Shown in pieces: positions 12,886-21,900 of a DNA stretch of 30,651 nt. The translations under genes were made by a program, and so were the position numbers. Location of the stretch: IMG/VR virus record IMGVR_UViG_3300031578_000234, positions 1 through 30,651 of that record, one strand, 5' to 3'. The notes under the pieces are model-generated. The model had not been told where the DNA came from, did not search any database, and saw nothing but the letters and a program-made list of their open reading frames with translations. The stretch comes from a virus. Within the stretch, counting starts at the first letter, position 1, and each line of letters starts with the position of its first letter.

Positions 12886-15288
12886 ATGCCTCTTCAAAAA
12901 TATATAGAATCAAAAGCCTCACAATTAAAAGGAGGCTGCATAACCTCTGTTGATAGAGGAGCTTTAGGAACTGGAAGTTTTTCTATGGTACAAAATCTCA
13001 GAGGACAACATCCTTCCTTCAAAAGAAGAGCCGGACAAAGGAAACTTCATTCTGTTTCTGATAGCAATAATAAAGTTCTATCTCTTTATCAATTTAAAAA
13101 GCCAAAAACAGAAGAAGACATGTTCTTTGCTCAGATGTCAGACGGAGATGTATTAAGAGCAACTAATAGTCCACCAACCGTTACCACCGGAGAATTTGGA
13201 GAGGTTGTATTTGAAGGTTCTGCCACCCAGGTTCCAGCAAGTTGGTCAAACTTTCAAGAGAAATTAATTTATTCTAATGGTCATGATCAACATCAGATCT
13301 ATGCAGGCGAAAAAACTTATATAGAGAATTTTATTGTATATAAAGGTGATGGAGCAATACCTATTATTCCTGAAATTGGCGAAGATTATTCTGATAAGGT
13401 TAATAATGATGAAACCGACAAAGTCGCTATATTAGACGCTCTTGATAGTTATACTAATTATCATTGTGCCTTTATAAAGACCTCGGTACCAGCTGAATCT
13501 TTTAGGTTTGTTGTTGAAAAAGCAAATAGTAATGATGTCAGTGCCTCGATCTATTATTGGAATGGATCGTGGACGGCGGCCGCATCGTTTGAAGATAACA
13601 CAAATGAGGATGGTAGTCTTGCTCAAACTGGTACAATGACATTTACAATGCCTTCAGATATTATTACTAAATATATGTTTGGCTATAATGGGTTCTGGTA
13701 TCAACTTCGCTTCGATGGTAAATTAAGCGACGAAGTAGAGATATCGTCGATTACTTATAGTTCTGACTGGATGGATATTATTAATGTTTGGAATGGGTTT
13801 ACTGATGATCCAGTAGAAATACAATTAGAACAAACAAATGCTTGGGCCACTTATTCAGCTGCTATAGTTGATTTAGATGAGTTTCCTGTCGGCAATAAAA
13901 TTATGATTGCTTGCACAGATCCAAGTGAAGCTTTCTATGTTGATCCTGAAGCTACTCCAAACACTGAATCAGTAGCAATAACATCTCTTAAATACTGGAA
14001 CGGTAGTGATTATGTAAGTGTTTCTAATTTAAACGATAGTAGTAGCGGGCTTTCGCAGGCGGGATGGATAACATTCGCTCGTCAAAGTGATATACAACCA
14101 ACACAATTTGGCACTTCTAAATACTATGCATATTGGTATGAATTAATTTTTGATGGTACTTTATCTATAGGTACTCAAATTGGTATAGAAAACATGCCTT
14201 ATTATGGCATTGAAGGACTTGGCAATAGTCAATGTAATTGTGTATGGAAAGATAGAATCGTATATACATTTGATCAATATCCTGAATATCTTTATATCTC
14301 TGCTGCATATAATCCTTTTTTCTTAAATGGAGATGATTTTGCAGTAATGGAAACTGGTGATGGTAGATCAAATAAAATAGTTGCTATGCGAAAATTTCAT
14401 AATGAACTTTTAGTATGGCAAGAAGAAAAAGGGCCTGAAGGCGGAACCACAACTTTATTTGAAGGATATAGTCCTCTTACTTTTGGTAAACTTATTATTT
14501 CTACAAAGATTGGAACTTTTAGTAATAAAAGTGTTGATGTCGTTGAAGGCGTTTATACCGCAACTGCAACGGATGAGGTTCTTAAACATCTGGCATTTTT
14601 TCTAAGCCGCACAGGAGTTTGTGTTACAGACGGAAAAACTATTTCTTTAATATCTGACGACGTTCAAAACTATTTTGATCAAAGTAAACCAGAATGTATT
14701 CGAAGAGGATATGAACAAGAGCATTGGCTTGTTCATGATTCGTCTGAAAGAGTAATAAGAATAGGATTGGTTTCTGGTTTTACAGCTACTATACCTAATA
14801 TATTTCTTATATATGATTATATTGATAGAACATGGTCTTTTGATGAGTTGGGTCAAGAATTATCATGTGCAACAGAAGTAGAAGCTACTAGTGGAAATAG
14901 TCCAATAATTCAAGTTGGTGGTGGTGTAGATGATGGTTTTATTTATCAACTCAACTATGGGAAAAATGATGTTTCAGATCCTATCGATTCATATTTAACT
15001 ATAGAGTTCAATGGTGAAGGATCATATATTCTTTTGAGAGAGTTGATACTTAGAACAGCTTCAAATAGTGGTAATATTATTCTTACTATTGAAAAGAACG
15101 GGGTAGAAATTGCAAGCAGAATTCTTAGTATGGAAGCTGAGAGATCTAATCAAATAGTAAGAAGACACAGAGAAAATTTCAACATAGTAGATCAACAACT
15201 ATCCATAACTTTAAGAAATAATGAACTTGATACTGATATGATCTTAGAAAGTCTTGGTGTTTTAATTTTGCTATGGGAAGGACGATAA
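12886..15288 (+). CDS. propeller-type tail hub / nozzle-like protein
   Basis: The start is at 12886 (MPLQKYIESKASQLKGG), with ggaggtg ending 10 bases upstream and the ATG one base after the previous stop. The 800-residue N-terminus matches podovirus tail proteins (DRGALGTGSFSMVQNLRGQ, FKRRAGQRK). Residues ~175-310 and ~325-445 are two copies of a domain with a shared YWNGS core (ASIYYWNGSW; SLKYWNGSDY), a glycine-rich turn and a YWxxLxFDG strand. The C-terminal part carries repeated propeller-like blades (VWKDRIVYTFDQYPEYLYIS, FLSRTGVCVTDGKTISLIS). In T7 and relatives this protein forms the distal tail tube through which DNA exits. The assignment rests on size, order and blade pattern. Confidence 0.7.
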   Translation: MPLQKYIESKASQLKGGCITSVDRGALGTGSFSMVQNLRGQHPSFKRRAGQRKLHSVSDSNNKVLSLYQFKKPKTEEDMFFAQMSDGDVLRATNSPPTVTTGEFGEVVFEGSATQVPASWSNFQEKLIYSNGHDQHQIYAGEKTYIENFIVYKGDGAIPIIPEIGEDYSDKVNNDETDKVAILDALDSYTNYHCAFIKTSVPAESFRFVVEKANSNDVSASIYYWNGSWTAAASFEDNTNEDGSLAQTGTMTFTMPSDIITKYMFGYNGFWYQLRFDGKLSDEVEISSITYSSDWMDIINVWNGFTDDPVEIQLEQTNAWATYSAAIVDLDEFPVGNKIMIACTDPSEAFYVDPEATPNTESVAITSLKYWNGSDYVSVSNLNDSSSGLSQAGWITFARQSDIQPTQFGTSKYYAYWYELIFDGTLSIGTQIGIENMPYYGIEGLGNSQCNCVWKDRIVYTFDQYPEYLYISAAYNPFFLNGDDFAVMETGDGRSNKIVAMRKFHNELLVWQEEKGPEGGTTTLFEGYSPLTFGKLIISTKIGTFSNKSVDVVEGVYTATATDEVLKHLAFFLSRTGVCVTDGKTISLISDDVQNYFDQSKPECIRRGYEQEHWLVHDSSERVIRIGLVSGFTATIPNIFLIYDYIDRTWSFDELGQELSCATEVEATSGNSPIIQVGGGVDDGFIYQLNYGKNDVSDPIDSYLTIEFNGEGSYILLRELILRTASNSGNIILTIEKNGVEIASRILSMEAERSNQIVRRHRENFNIVDQQLSITLRNNELDTDMILESLGVLILLWEGR

Positions 15289-15443
15289 TGAAGAACAGAA
15301 TAAATATTATTGAATATTGGTGGAGAAAGCACATTATTGAACCTAAAAAAATAGGTGATGAGCCTAAACTAAATGCTGTAAATCTTTTACCAAAAAAAGA
15401 TCTTAATCCATTTAAAGTGATAGATGAAAAAGAAACCAGATAG
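15288..15443 (+). CDS. 51-residue basic protein
   Basis: A short gene whose ATG (15288) shares its A with the upstream TAA, preceded by gggaaggacg, a usable ribosome site. The product begins MKNRINIIEYWWRKHIIEP and is basic with a Trp-Trp pair. It overlaps the next gene by 20 bases, so translation is probably coupled. Function unknown. It could also be a remnant N-terminus of the following gene, but no single frameshift joins the two cleanly (a TGA at 15418 blocks the other frame). Confidence 0.55.
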   Translation: MKNRINIIEYWWRKHIIEPKKIGDEPKLNAVNLLPKKDLNPFKVIDEKETR

Positions 15444-16518
15444 TCCATCTTTAGATTTTGGTCGTAGACTCTACATAGACAAAAATGATAACTATGTTGA
15501 CGCTATGAGCCGCACAACTAATAGTGAAATAAACTGGTTTTTATATCTTCAGAAATTTTCAGAGTTTGAAAAACCTTATTATAATGAAGATAACTATCCA
15601 GCAATGCAGCATTTCTTTCCTTGGGCGCCTTGGTTTGATTTTGATTTCATTATAGATGCACCACCAGATTTTAATGTTACAGAAAGTACGAAATATCCAA
15701 CTGATTATTATTTAGTTCCTGGTTGTATAATATCCTGTTGGCCACCATTTGCCGATGATTGTGAAGATACAATAGATTGTTATACTTTAGTAATGGATGT
15801 AGGAATTGGAGAGTGGTCAATAGTAGAAACAGACGGCCCACTTGGGAAAACAAAAACAGATTTTACACAATTTGGTGAACCAAAATTTATTATTTATCCA
15901 CCTGAAGGCGGCTGGACTGAAGAAGGTACAAGGGTAAAAGTTGGTTTTGTTGATTCTCGTGGAGCATACTGTGAAACAGAAGTTTATGCTTATTGCTGGG
16001 AAGAAGAGGAAGAGGAAGAATGTCCTTTACCTTTTAGTTATGATGAAGATAATCCAGATACAATAGATACTAGCGATAGTACTTATATTACTGTGATAGA
16101 AGGTTTAGCACCTTTTAGTTGGTCTGTTGGTGGTAATGGGTTTAGCTTTGATAGAAATATAACTGGTGGCAGATCAAATATACTATATACTAGTGAAACC
16201 GCCTGTGGAGCTGGGACAATAACAGTAACAGACTCATGCGGAACTATAGTGACTGGATATATAAGATGCACAGCTGGTGGTTGGACTGGATGTGGGTCAT
16301 TCGCTCAAGGTGGCTGCTGTAATGCAGGCTGCCAAGAAGCTGAAGTATATCCTGATGGTATGCATATAGCTATAATTAATTGTGGCACTAGATCTGGATA
16401 TGGTACTACTGAATATTGTGGCGCTGGTGAATGTGCAGCAGTTTGTGTAACTGCTGGAGATTGTCCTCAAGCTAATGGTAAAATTTGTTCAGCTAATCTT
16501 TATTATTGGAGTTGTTAA
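15424..16518 (+). CDS. cysteine-rich virion protein with Ig-like domain
   Basis: A 364-residue protein with about 21 cysteines, 14 of them in the last ~110 residues, unusual for a phage structural protein. Layout: an aromatic N-terminus (residues 1-80, HFFPWAPWFDFDFIID), two beta regions with paired Cys (VPGCIISCWPP, DDCEDTIDC), an acidic linker EEEEEEE, then an Ig-like unit (SVGGNGFSFDR, ACGAGTITVTDSCG) of a type I associate with virion proteins of uncultured phages, and a Cys-dense tail (GGCCNAGCQ, YCGAGECAAVC, GDCPQANGKIC). The start is the first ATG after a stop in frame, overlapping the 51-residue gene; the ribosome site is weak. Its place after the tail hub suggests a tail appendage. 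Confidence 0.7.
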   Translation: MKKKPDSPSLDFGRRLYIDKNDNYVDAMSRTTNSEINWFLYLQKFSEFEKPYYNEDNYPAMQHFFPWAPWFDFDFIIDAPPDFNVTESTKYPTDYYLVPGCIISCWPPFADDCEDTIDCYTLVMDVGIGEWSIVETDGPLGKTKTDFTQFGEPKFIIYPPEGGWTEEGTRVKVGFVDSRGAYCETEVYAYCWEEEEEEECPLPFSYDEDNPDTIDTSDSTYITVIEGLAPFSWSVGGNGFSFDRNITGGRSNILYTSETACGAGTITVTDSCGTIVTGYIRCTAGGWTGCGSFAQGGCCNAGCQEAEVYPDGMHIAIINCGTRSGYGTTEYCGAGECAAVCVTAGDCPQANGKICSANLYYWSC

Positions 16519-16824
16519 ATGAAAGAAAAATTAAATGCATTTTCAAGAAAAGATCTTCAGACTGCTTTAGTTGTAATGAAGGTCATGCGAGAAAATAATA
16601 TAACTGAATCAGATATTAAACAACATATATCAGAAAAAATCATGATTATAGAATCAAGTAGTAAACGTGGATTTATGAAGAGAACTACTAAAGAAGAACG
16701 AGAACAAATGAAATTAGAAAAAGGTTTACAAAGAAAGCCTTGCTCTTCATGTGAAGAGAAGCGCAAACTACAAGAAGCGGCAGAACAAAGAAGAAGATTA
16801 AGAGGCCGCGCTAGGAGAAAATAA
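16519..16824 (+). CDS. small basic hypothetical protein
   Basis: A 101-residue protein whose ATG directly abuts the previous stop. The N-terminal helix (FSRKDLQTALVVMKVMRENN) looks like a small three-helix unit, the middle is Lys/Glu-rich (KRTTKEEREQMKLEKG), a CSSC pair sits near residue 76 (RKPCSSCEEKRK), and the tail is highly basic (RRRLRGRARRK). A CxxC pair with basic ends suggests metal or nucleic-acid binding, but no family is recognised. Confidence 0.6.
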   Translation: MKEKLNAFSRKDLQTALVVMKVMRENNITESDIKQHISEKIMIIESSSKRGFMKRTTKEEREQMKLEKGLQRKPCSSCEEKRKLQEAAEQRRRLRGRARRK

Positions 16825-16825
16825 A

Positions 16826-17656
16826 ATGCCTACATATAATCCTTATGCAGATCCTTATAGTACTGGCAATGAAGATTGGGCATCCCCGTCCAGTTATTAT
16901 GAACTACCATATGAATCAAAAGCTGATACAAGTGGAGATATTAGTTATGGAATGTCAAGCTATGATTTAGGGAAAACATATAGTGATCCTGGAACAACTT
17001 TATCAAATGTTAATCAGCCAGCAGGATCACAGATACCATCAATGGATTTTGGTGGTTATCCTATTTTTGGAGAAGAGCCTGCGGCACAAACTACATCAAA
17101 AGCTAAATCAGAGTGGGTGCCTCTACAACCAAGAACTCCTACCGGACAAACATCAACAACCGAATATCAATATACTGGTCCATGGCCAGAAGCTCCTACA
17201 ATATCTCCTTTTACGGCTCCAGAATGGTCAGAGAAAGAAATATCACAATTAACACAAAAGAGAGCAGCTCCTGGATTGAGAAGGTTAAGAAGAACTGCTG
17301 AGAAAGCTTATACACAATATTATGAAAATCCAAATGTGAAGAGAATGACTATACGAGAAGCTCTTAAAGGTCTTGGTATGGGTATGGGTGGAGTGATGGA
17401 AGCAGCAGGTAGGGAAGCTGCAGGCGAGTATGAAGCTAAGTATGGTAGAGAATTTACTGCTGCTGCAACTACGTATCAAGCACAAGTGCAAAAAGAAATG
17501 GCTGAATATCAGGCGCTTATTAGTAAATATATGGCGTCTAAGAAAGCGACTACTACTACACAATATACATATGGTGGAGCGGCTGAAGAAGAATCTAATA
17601 TTTTCAATCCATCATGGTTTCAAAAATCTTTTGGAAATTTAGGGGGTGGAGCATAA
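16826..17656 (+). CDS. ejection/internal virion protein candidate (small)
   Basis: A 276-residue protein with a Tyr/Ser/Pro-rich, disordered first half (residues 1-130, YNPYADPYSTGNEDWAS) and a helical second half: LTQKRAAPGLRRLRRTAEKA (~141-160), a Gly/Met-rich turn (LGMGMGGVMEAAGREAAG, ~180-200) and a heptad-like helix (YQAQVQKEMAEYQALISKYM). The C-terminus is GNLGGGA. A disordered arm followed by Gly/Ala-rich helices fits small ejection proteins that leave the virion ahead of the DNA. The ribosome site is taggagaaaat. The stop overlaps the next gene's start, showing one operon. Confidence 0.55.
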   Translation: MPTYNPYADPYSTGNEDWASPSSYYELPYESKADTSGDISYGMSSYDLGKTYSDPGTTLSNVNQPAGSQIPSMDFGGYPIFGEEPAAQTTSKAKSEWVPLQPRTPTGQTSTTEYQYTGPWPEAPTISPFTAPEWSEKEISQLTQKRAAPGLRRLRRTAEKAYTQYYENPNVKRMTIREALKGLGMGMGGVMEAAGREAAGEYEAKYGREFTAAATTYQAQVQKEMAEYQALISKYMASKKATTTTQYTYGGAAEEESNIFNPSWFQKSFGNLGGGA

Positions 17657-18930
17657 TGAAAAGACCATTTTATGATTATGATGATGAGTTTGCTGATATT
17701 AGTCATACTGATTATACTGATATACCTAGTCCGCCTTCAAAAAAGGCACCACCTTCTAATGAGTTTAATGAAGAAAGCCCTTTATATCAAAAGATTAAAA
17801 ATCGACAAGAAGAAGCTGATAGATTATCACCGCCAATGGAAAGCGAACCAATGCCTCTTCCACCAAGACCTCCTAGATCTTTGGAAAAATTTAATCCACC
17901 AGATTATTCTGATAGAGAAGGCTTTGAAAATCATATATTTAAAGAGATTGGCGGTAATCCTTTTGATATAGACCCAATGCAAGAGGTGAAAAAATCGATG
18001 TCGCAATTACCTCTTTTATTTAGTCATGTATTTAGTGGCAAAATATTATGGGATGATAGAGGACACATGAGTACTAAGCAAGCTGCTTTCTGGAATGATG
18101 TTGTAAATCTATTTCGTGCTAATCAATTAAACGAATCTAATGCAAAGAAACAACAGTTGGTAGATAAGTATAATCGTTTTATGACTATGTGGGATAATGA
18201 TAAAAAATCCTACGAAGCAAAATTAAAAGAGTATGATAAGCAATTGCATGATTGGTATATAGCACAACAACCAACAGAGCCGACAACTGATTTTCAAGTC
18301 TCTTATAAGAAATGGTTAGAAACAAATCCTGCTGGAACCATAGAAGAATTTATTAAGGTTTGGAAGGGCGCAGAGCCGACAACTGATTTTCAAGTCTCTT
18401 ATAAGAAATGGTTAGAAACAAATCCTGCTGGAACCATAGAAGAATTTATTAAGGTTTGGAAGGGCGCTGGAGCTGGTGGTAAACCAAGTGATTTTATGGT
18501 TGGCTATAATGCTGCAGTAGCTAAAATTGAGAAGGTTAATGAAGAATTGCCTGAAGAATCTAAAATAGAAATACCAACTATGGAAGAATATAGAACTAAA
18601 TATTGGTTGAAAGAACCAGGCGGTTTAACAGAAGATAATGTTTTAGAAGAGTTACGTGCTTCGGCTGATTGGAATGACGAAGATACTAATGTGCTTTATG
18701 AAGAATATAGAAAACTTCGTACAGTAGGAAAAGGTATGGGTAGAGAAGAAGCTTATGAAAAAGTTACTAAAGAATCTAAAGATATTATTAAAAAATCAAG
18801 AACGATCACGAGAGAAAAATTTTTAGAATTTTTAAGACAGGAGACTAATAAAAATGGTGGATTCACAAAGAAAGAAATAGATAAAGCTGCTGAAAAATTA
18901 AAAGAGCAGGGTTATATAATACCAGAATAG
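17656..18930 (+). CDS. internal virion protein candidate with tandem duplication
   Basis: The start at 17656 overlaps the previous stop (taATG); the 424-residue product begins MKRPFYDYDDEFADIS. Residues ~1-80 are acidic and Pro-rich, ~110-205 are helical (KQQLVDKYNRFMTMWDNDKK), then two perfectly identical 32-residue units follow (~208-271, each DFQVSYKKWLETNPAGTIEE), and a helical, Lys-rich C-terminus (KSKDIIKKSRTITREKFLEF). The protein lies directly before the two giant ejection-type proteins. No enzyme motif is visible. An ejection or tail-internal role is inferred from order and composition. Confidence 0.55.
   Translation: MKRPFYDYDDEFADISHTDYTDIPSPPSKKAPPSNEFNEESPLYQKIKNRQEEADRLSPPMESEPMPLPPRPPRSLEKFNPPDYSDREGFENHIFKEIGGNPFDIDPMQEVKKSMSQLPLLFSHVFSGKILWDDRGHMSTKQAAFWNDVVNLFRANQLNESNAKKQQLVDKYNRFMTMWDNDKKSYEAKLKEYDKQLHDWYIAQQPTEPTTDFQVSYKKWLETNPAGTIEEFIKVWKGAEPTTDFQVSYKKWLETNPAGTIEEFIKVWKGAGAGGKPSDFMVGYNAAVAKIEKVNEELPEESKIEIPTMEEYRTKYWLKEPGGLTEDNVLEELRASADWNDEDTNVLYEEYRKLRTVGKGMGREEAYEKVTKESKDIIKKSRTITREKFLEFLRQETNKNGGFTKKEIDKAAEKLKEQGYIIPE
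18275..18466. repeat. 96-bp perfect tandem duplication inside a gene
   Basis: Units 18275-18370 and 18371-18466 are identical at every base, including third codon positions, and keep the frame (32 residues). Perfect identity shows a very recent event or ongoing unit gain and loss. The unit starts cagagccgacaactgatttt. Confidence 0.93.
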
Positions 18931-18940
18931 AGGTAAACTA

Positions 18941-21900
18941 ATGAGTAAATTCTTAGATCAATTTATAGATTATAAGGAAGAAGAGCCAGAAAAAACTAAT
19001 AAATTCTTAGATCAATTTATAGACTATAAGGAAGAAGAGTCTACTACAATAAAAAAGGAACCTAGTTATTTCAAAGAACAATTATTACAACAGAAAGAAA
19101 TTGGTGGTCCACAATCAGATCTGAAAAGAGCTTTTTCCACTATTGAAAAAGTAAGAAATACAATAGCACATAAAGTTTTTGAAATACAAAAAAGAGGTCT
19201 CGGAATAGGGTTTGGAACATTAAATGTTCCACATGCATTTTTATTAGGCGCTTTAAAAGAATCAAGAGAATATGCAAAAGAGCATCCAGTAACATATGAA
19301 GATATATTAAAGGATAAAGAACCGTTATTAAAATGGAGAACGCCTAAGCCTTTTGCTCAACAGCAATGGCAACAGGAAGAGCCTACCCCAGGAATTGAAC
19401 CAATATTAGATCAAAAAAAAGAAGAACATTTGTGGCCAACATTAGAAGCGGGATGGAGATCTGCATGTGCTAGTGTTATAAAAAAAGGTGAGTGGGGAGT
19501 GGGAGTTAATGAGCTTTATAAAACCTGTACTGGTAAAACAATAAAAGAGGCTTTACCAGAAAAATATAAATGGGCCGCTATTCCTATTGAAATGGGAGCA
19601 GAAATACTTACAGATCCTATAATGTTTTTAGGTCTTGCTAGATCCCCTAAAGCTACATATCAAATGGCTGTAAAAATAAAAGCATTAAAACATATTCCAG
19701 AAGGGTTTGCAAAAGAATTGCCAGAAGAAATTATAACTAAAATACGTACTGGTACAAAACTTACTACAAAAGAAGATAAGATACTTATTAAAAAAATAAA
19801 TACCTATGTAAAATATATAAAAAAATTAACACCAAAAGAAAGAGATAAAATAACAAATCTATTTTCGAGTCAAAACCTTGAAAAAGAGATAACATCATTA
19901 ACACCAGAACTTAGAACTCGTTTTGATGAACTTCATGAATACTATTATAAAGCTTGGAAAAATATTACTTCTTTTGAAGAATTTCCAAATATTACAGAAG
20001 TAGGAAAAGAAAATTATCTTAGATCTGTAGCTAATTATTCAGCGATGAATGATCTTGAAACAAAAATTAATATGCCTATTTTAAATGATATTACAGAGAA
20101 ATTAATAATTGCAAAAAAAATTACTGAATATAATAAAACTAAACTAAAATCAATGGGCTTTACAGATGAAGTTATTAATAAGATGAGCCCAGAAGAAGCC
20201 CAAGTAATTATTGAGGGTAAGAAAAGAAGACTATGGACGCTTATGGGAGATCAGCCTACAGAAGCACGGGGCTCTAAAATACTGAGAGATGTTCAAGAGG
20301 CTTTAGAAAGAAAGGAAATGCCACAAGGAGAAGAATCTATTTTTAAAGGAGAAGGTATACCAGAAGAAAGTATTTATAAAGTACCACCAGAAGACGTTTT
20401 CGTAGTAGAAGAAGAGTTGCCTGGTAAAGTAAAAGGAGTTGGTGAGCTTACAAATGGAGAACTAAGGGCACATGCGGATGAAATACCGCCAGGCCCAGAG
20501 CCCAAAGGTGAATTTGTACTACCTGATGGCACGGTAATAACTGAAGAAGCTCCTGCAAGTAAATACAATAAACTTTATACACAAGAGGGCAAAGCAAAGC
20601 CGAAAGTAGAAGCAATAAAAGTTCCTAAAGAATATAAGGGATATGATGCACTTACTAAAGTTCATCAAATGCAAGGTAAGACCGTTAAAAACTGGCGAGG
20701 ATCAATGGGGATTTTAAAAAACACATTAAGGAAAACGGTTTGGGATAGGCTAGGTTATTTAAAAGAGGTTTCTCCTGAAGCATATAGAGAAGCTCGATTA
20801 TTTCCTTCTTATGCTGACGTTGCCGATCTTAAGTTTAAAGATCTACAAGAATCATTTAAAAATCTAAGGGGCGTGCGTAAAGAACCAGAGTTAGTCACTA
20901 ACTATATTAATGCACATAGAGCATTGACAAGAGCTGAACGAGGATTAAAAAATCCTGGGGGAGTTACAAAAGTTGATGCACAAAAAGCTATTGAACAAGC
21001 GGAAGCTCTATGGACTAAAAAAGGTTATGCTGTAAAAAACTTAAAACAAGCTATGCGAGAGTGGCAGGACTGGACAAGAAAAAATATATTAGACGAATTT
21101 CATAAAGAAGGATTTCTGTCTGATGCCGCATATAATAAAATAATAGCAAATAATGACTGGTATGCTGCTTATAGTGTTTTAGAAAAAATGCCTGATGACA
21201 TGGATAAGATTCCAGTATTAAAAGCAAAAGAATATTTTAGTGCAGAAAACCAAGATGTTATTAGAAGAATGAAAGGGACAGAAAAACTTATAGCTGATCC
21301 TATAGAAGCTACTATTAAAAAATTTGGTAGAGCACAAGAATTAATGGCAAGAAATAGAGTAGCAAGCACTTTGATAGATGATATATTACGTGTTGGTAAA
21401 GACGGAGAAATACCCATCGAAATAAAAAGAAATTATAGACCTGTTGTAAGATCAAGAGAAAATCTTAAAGCAATGCAAGAGGAATTTGATGAGATGGCCT
21501 CAAAAGGCCTTAATCCTATAAAGGAAGGCACATGGGATAAAAAAGAGTATGGGACTATTAGTAGATTCAAAGATGGAAAAGTTGAAACCTATATAGCACC
21601 TATAGAAATAGTAGATGTAATGAAGCAGCTGACACCATGGAATGCTCCTAAATATTTAAAATTTTTTAATGATCTGTTTAGAAAATCTGCTACTACTTTA
21701 TATTTACCTTTTACTATTACTAATGCATTTAGAGATGCATTATTAGCATGGAGTACTTCTCCTGTATATAAAGGTTGGAGCTTTTTTAAATTTGTACCAG
21801 ACTGGTTTAAAGGAGCGAAGGAAGGATTCAAATATGTCATTGGGAAATCAAAACTGGTAGAAGAAGAATATCTTAGATATGGTGGTGGCTTTGGCTATAC

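Noticed and set aside
15392-15398. A7 run in slippery phase (A AAA AAA), suggesting frameshift fusion of the 51-residue and Cys-rich genes
   Set aside because: A -1 slip leads to the wrong frame, and the frame of the next gene is closed by a TGA at 15418 just before its ATG.
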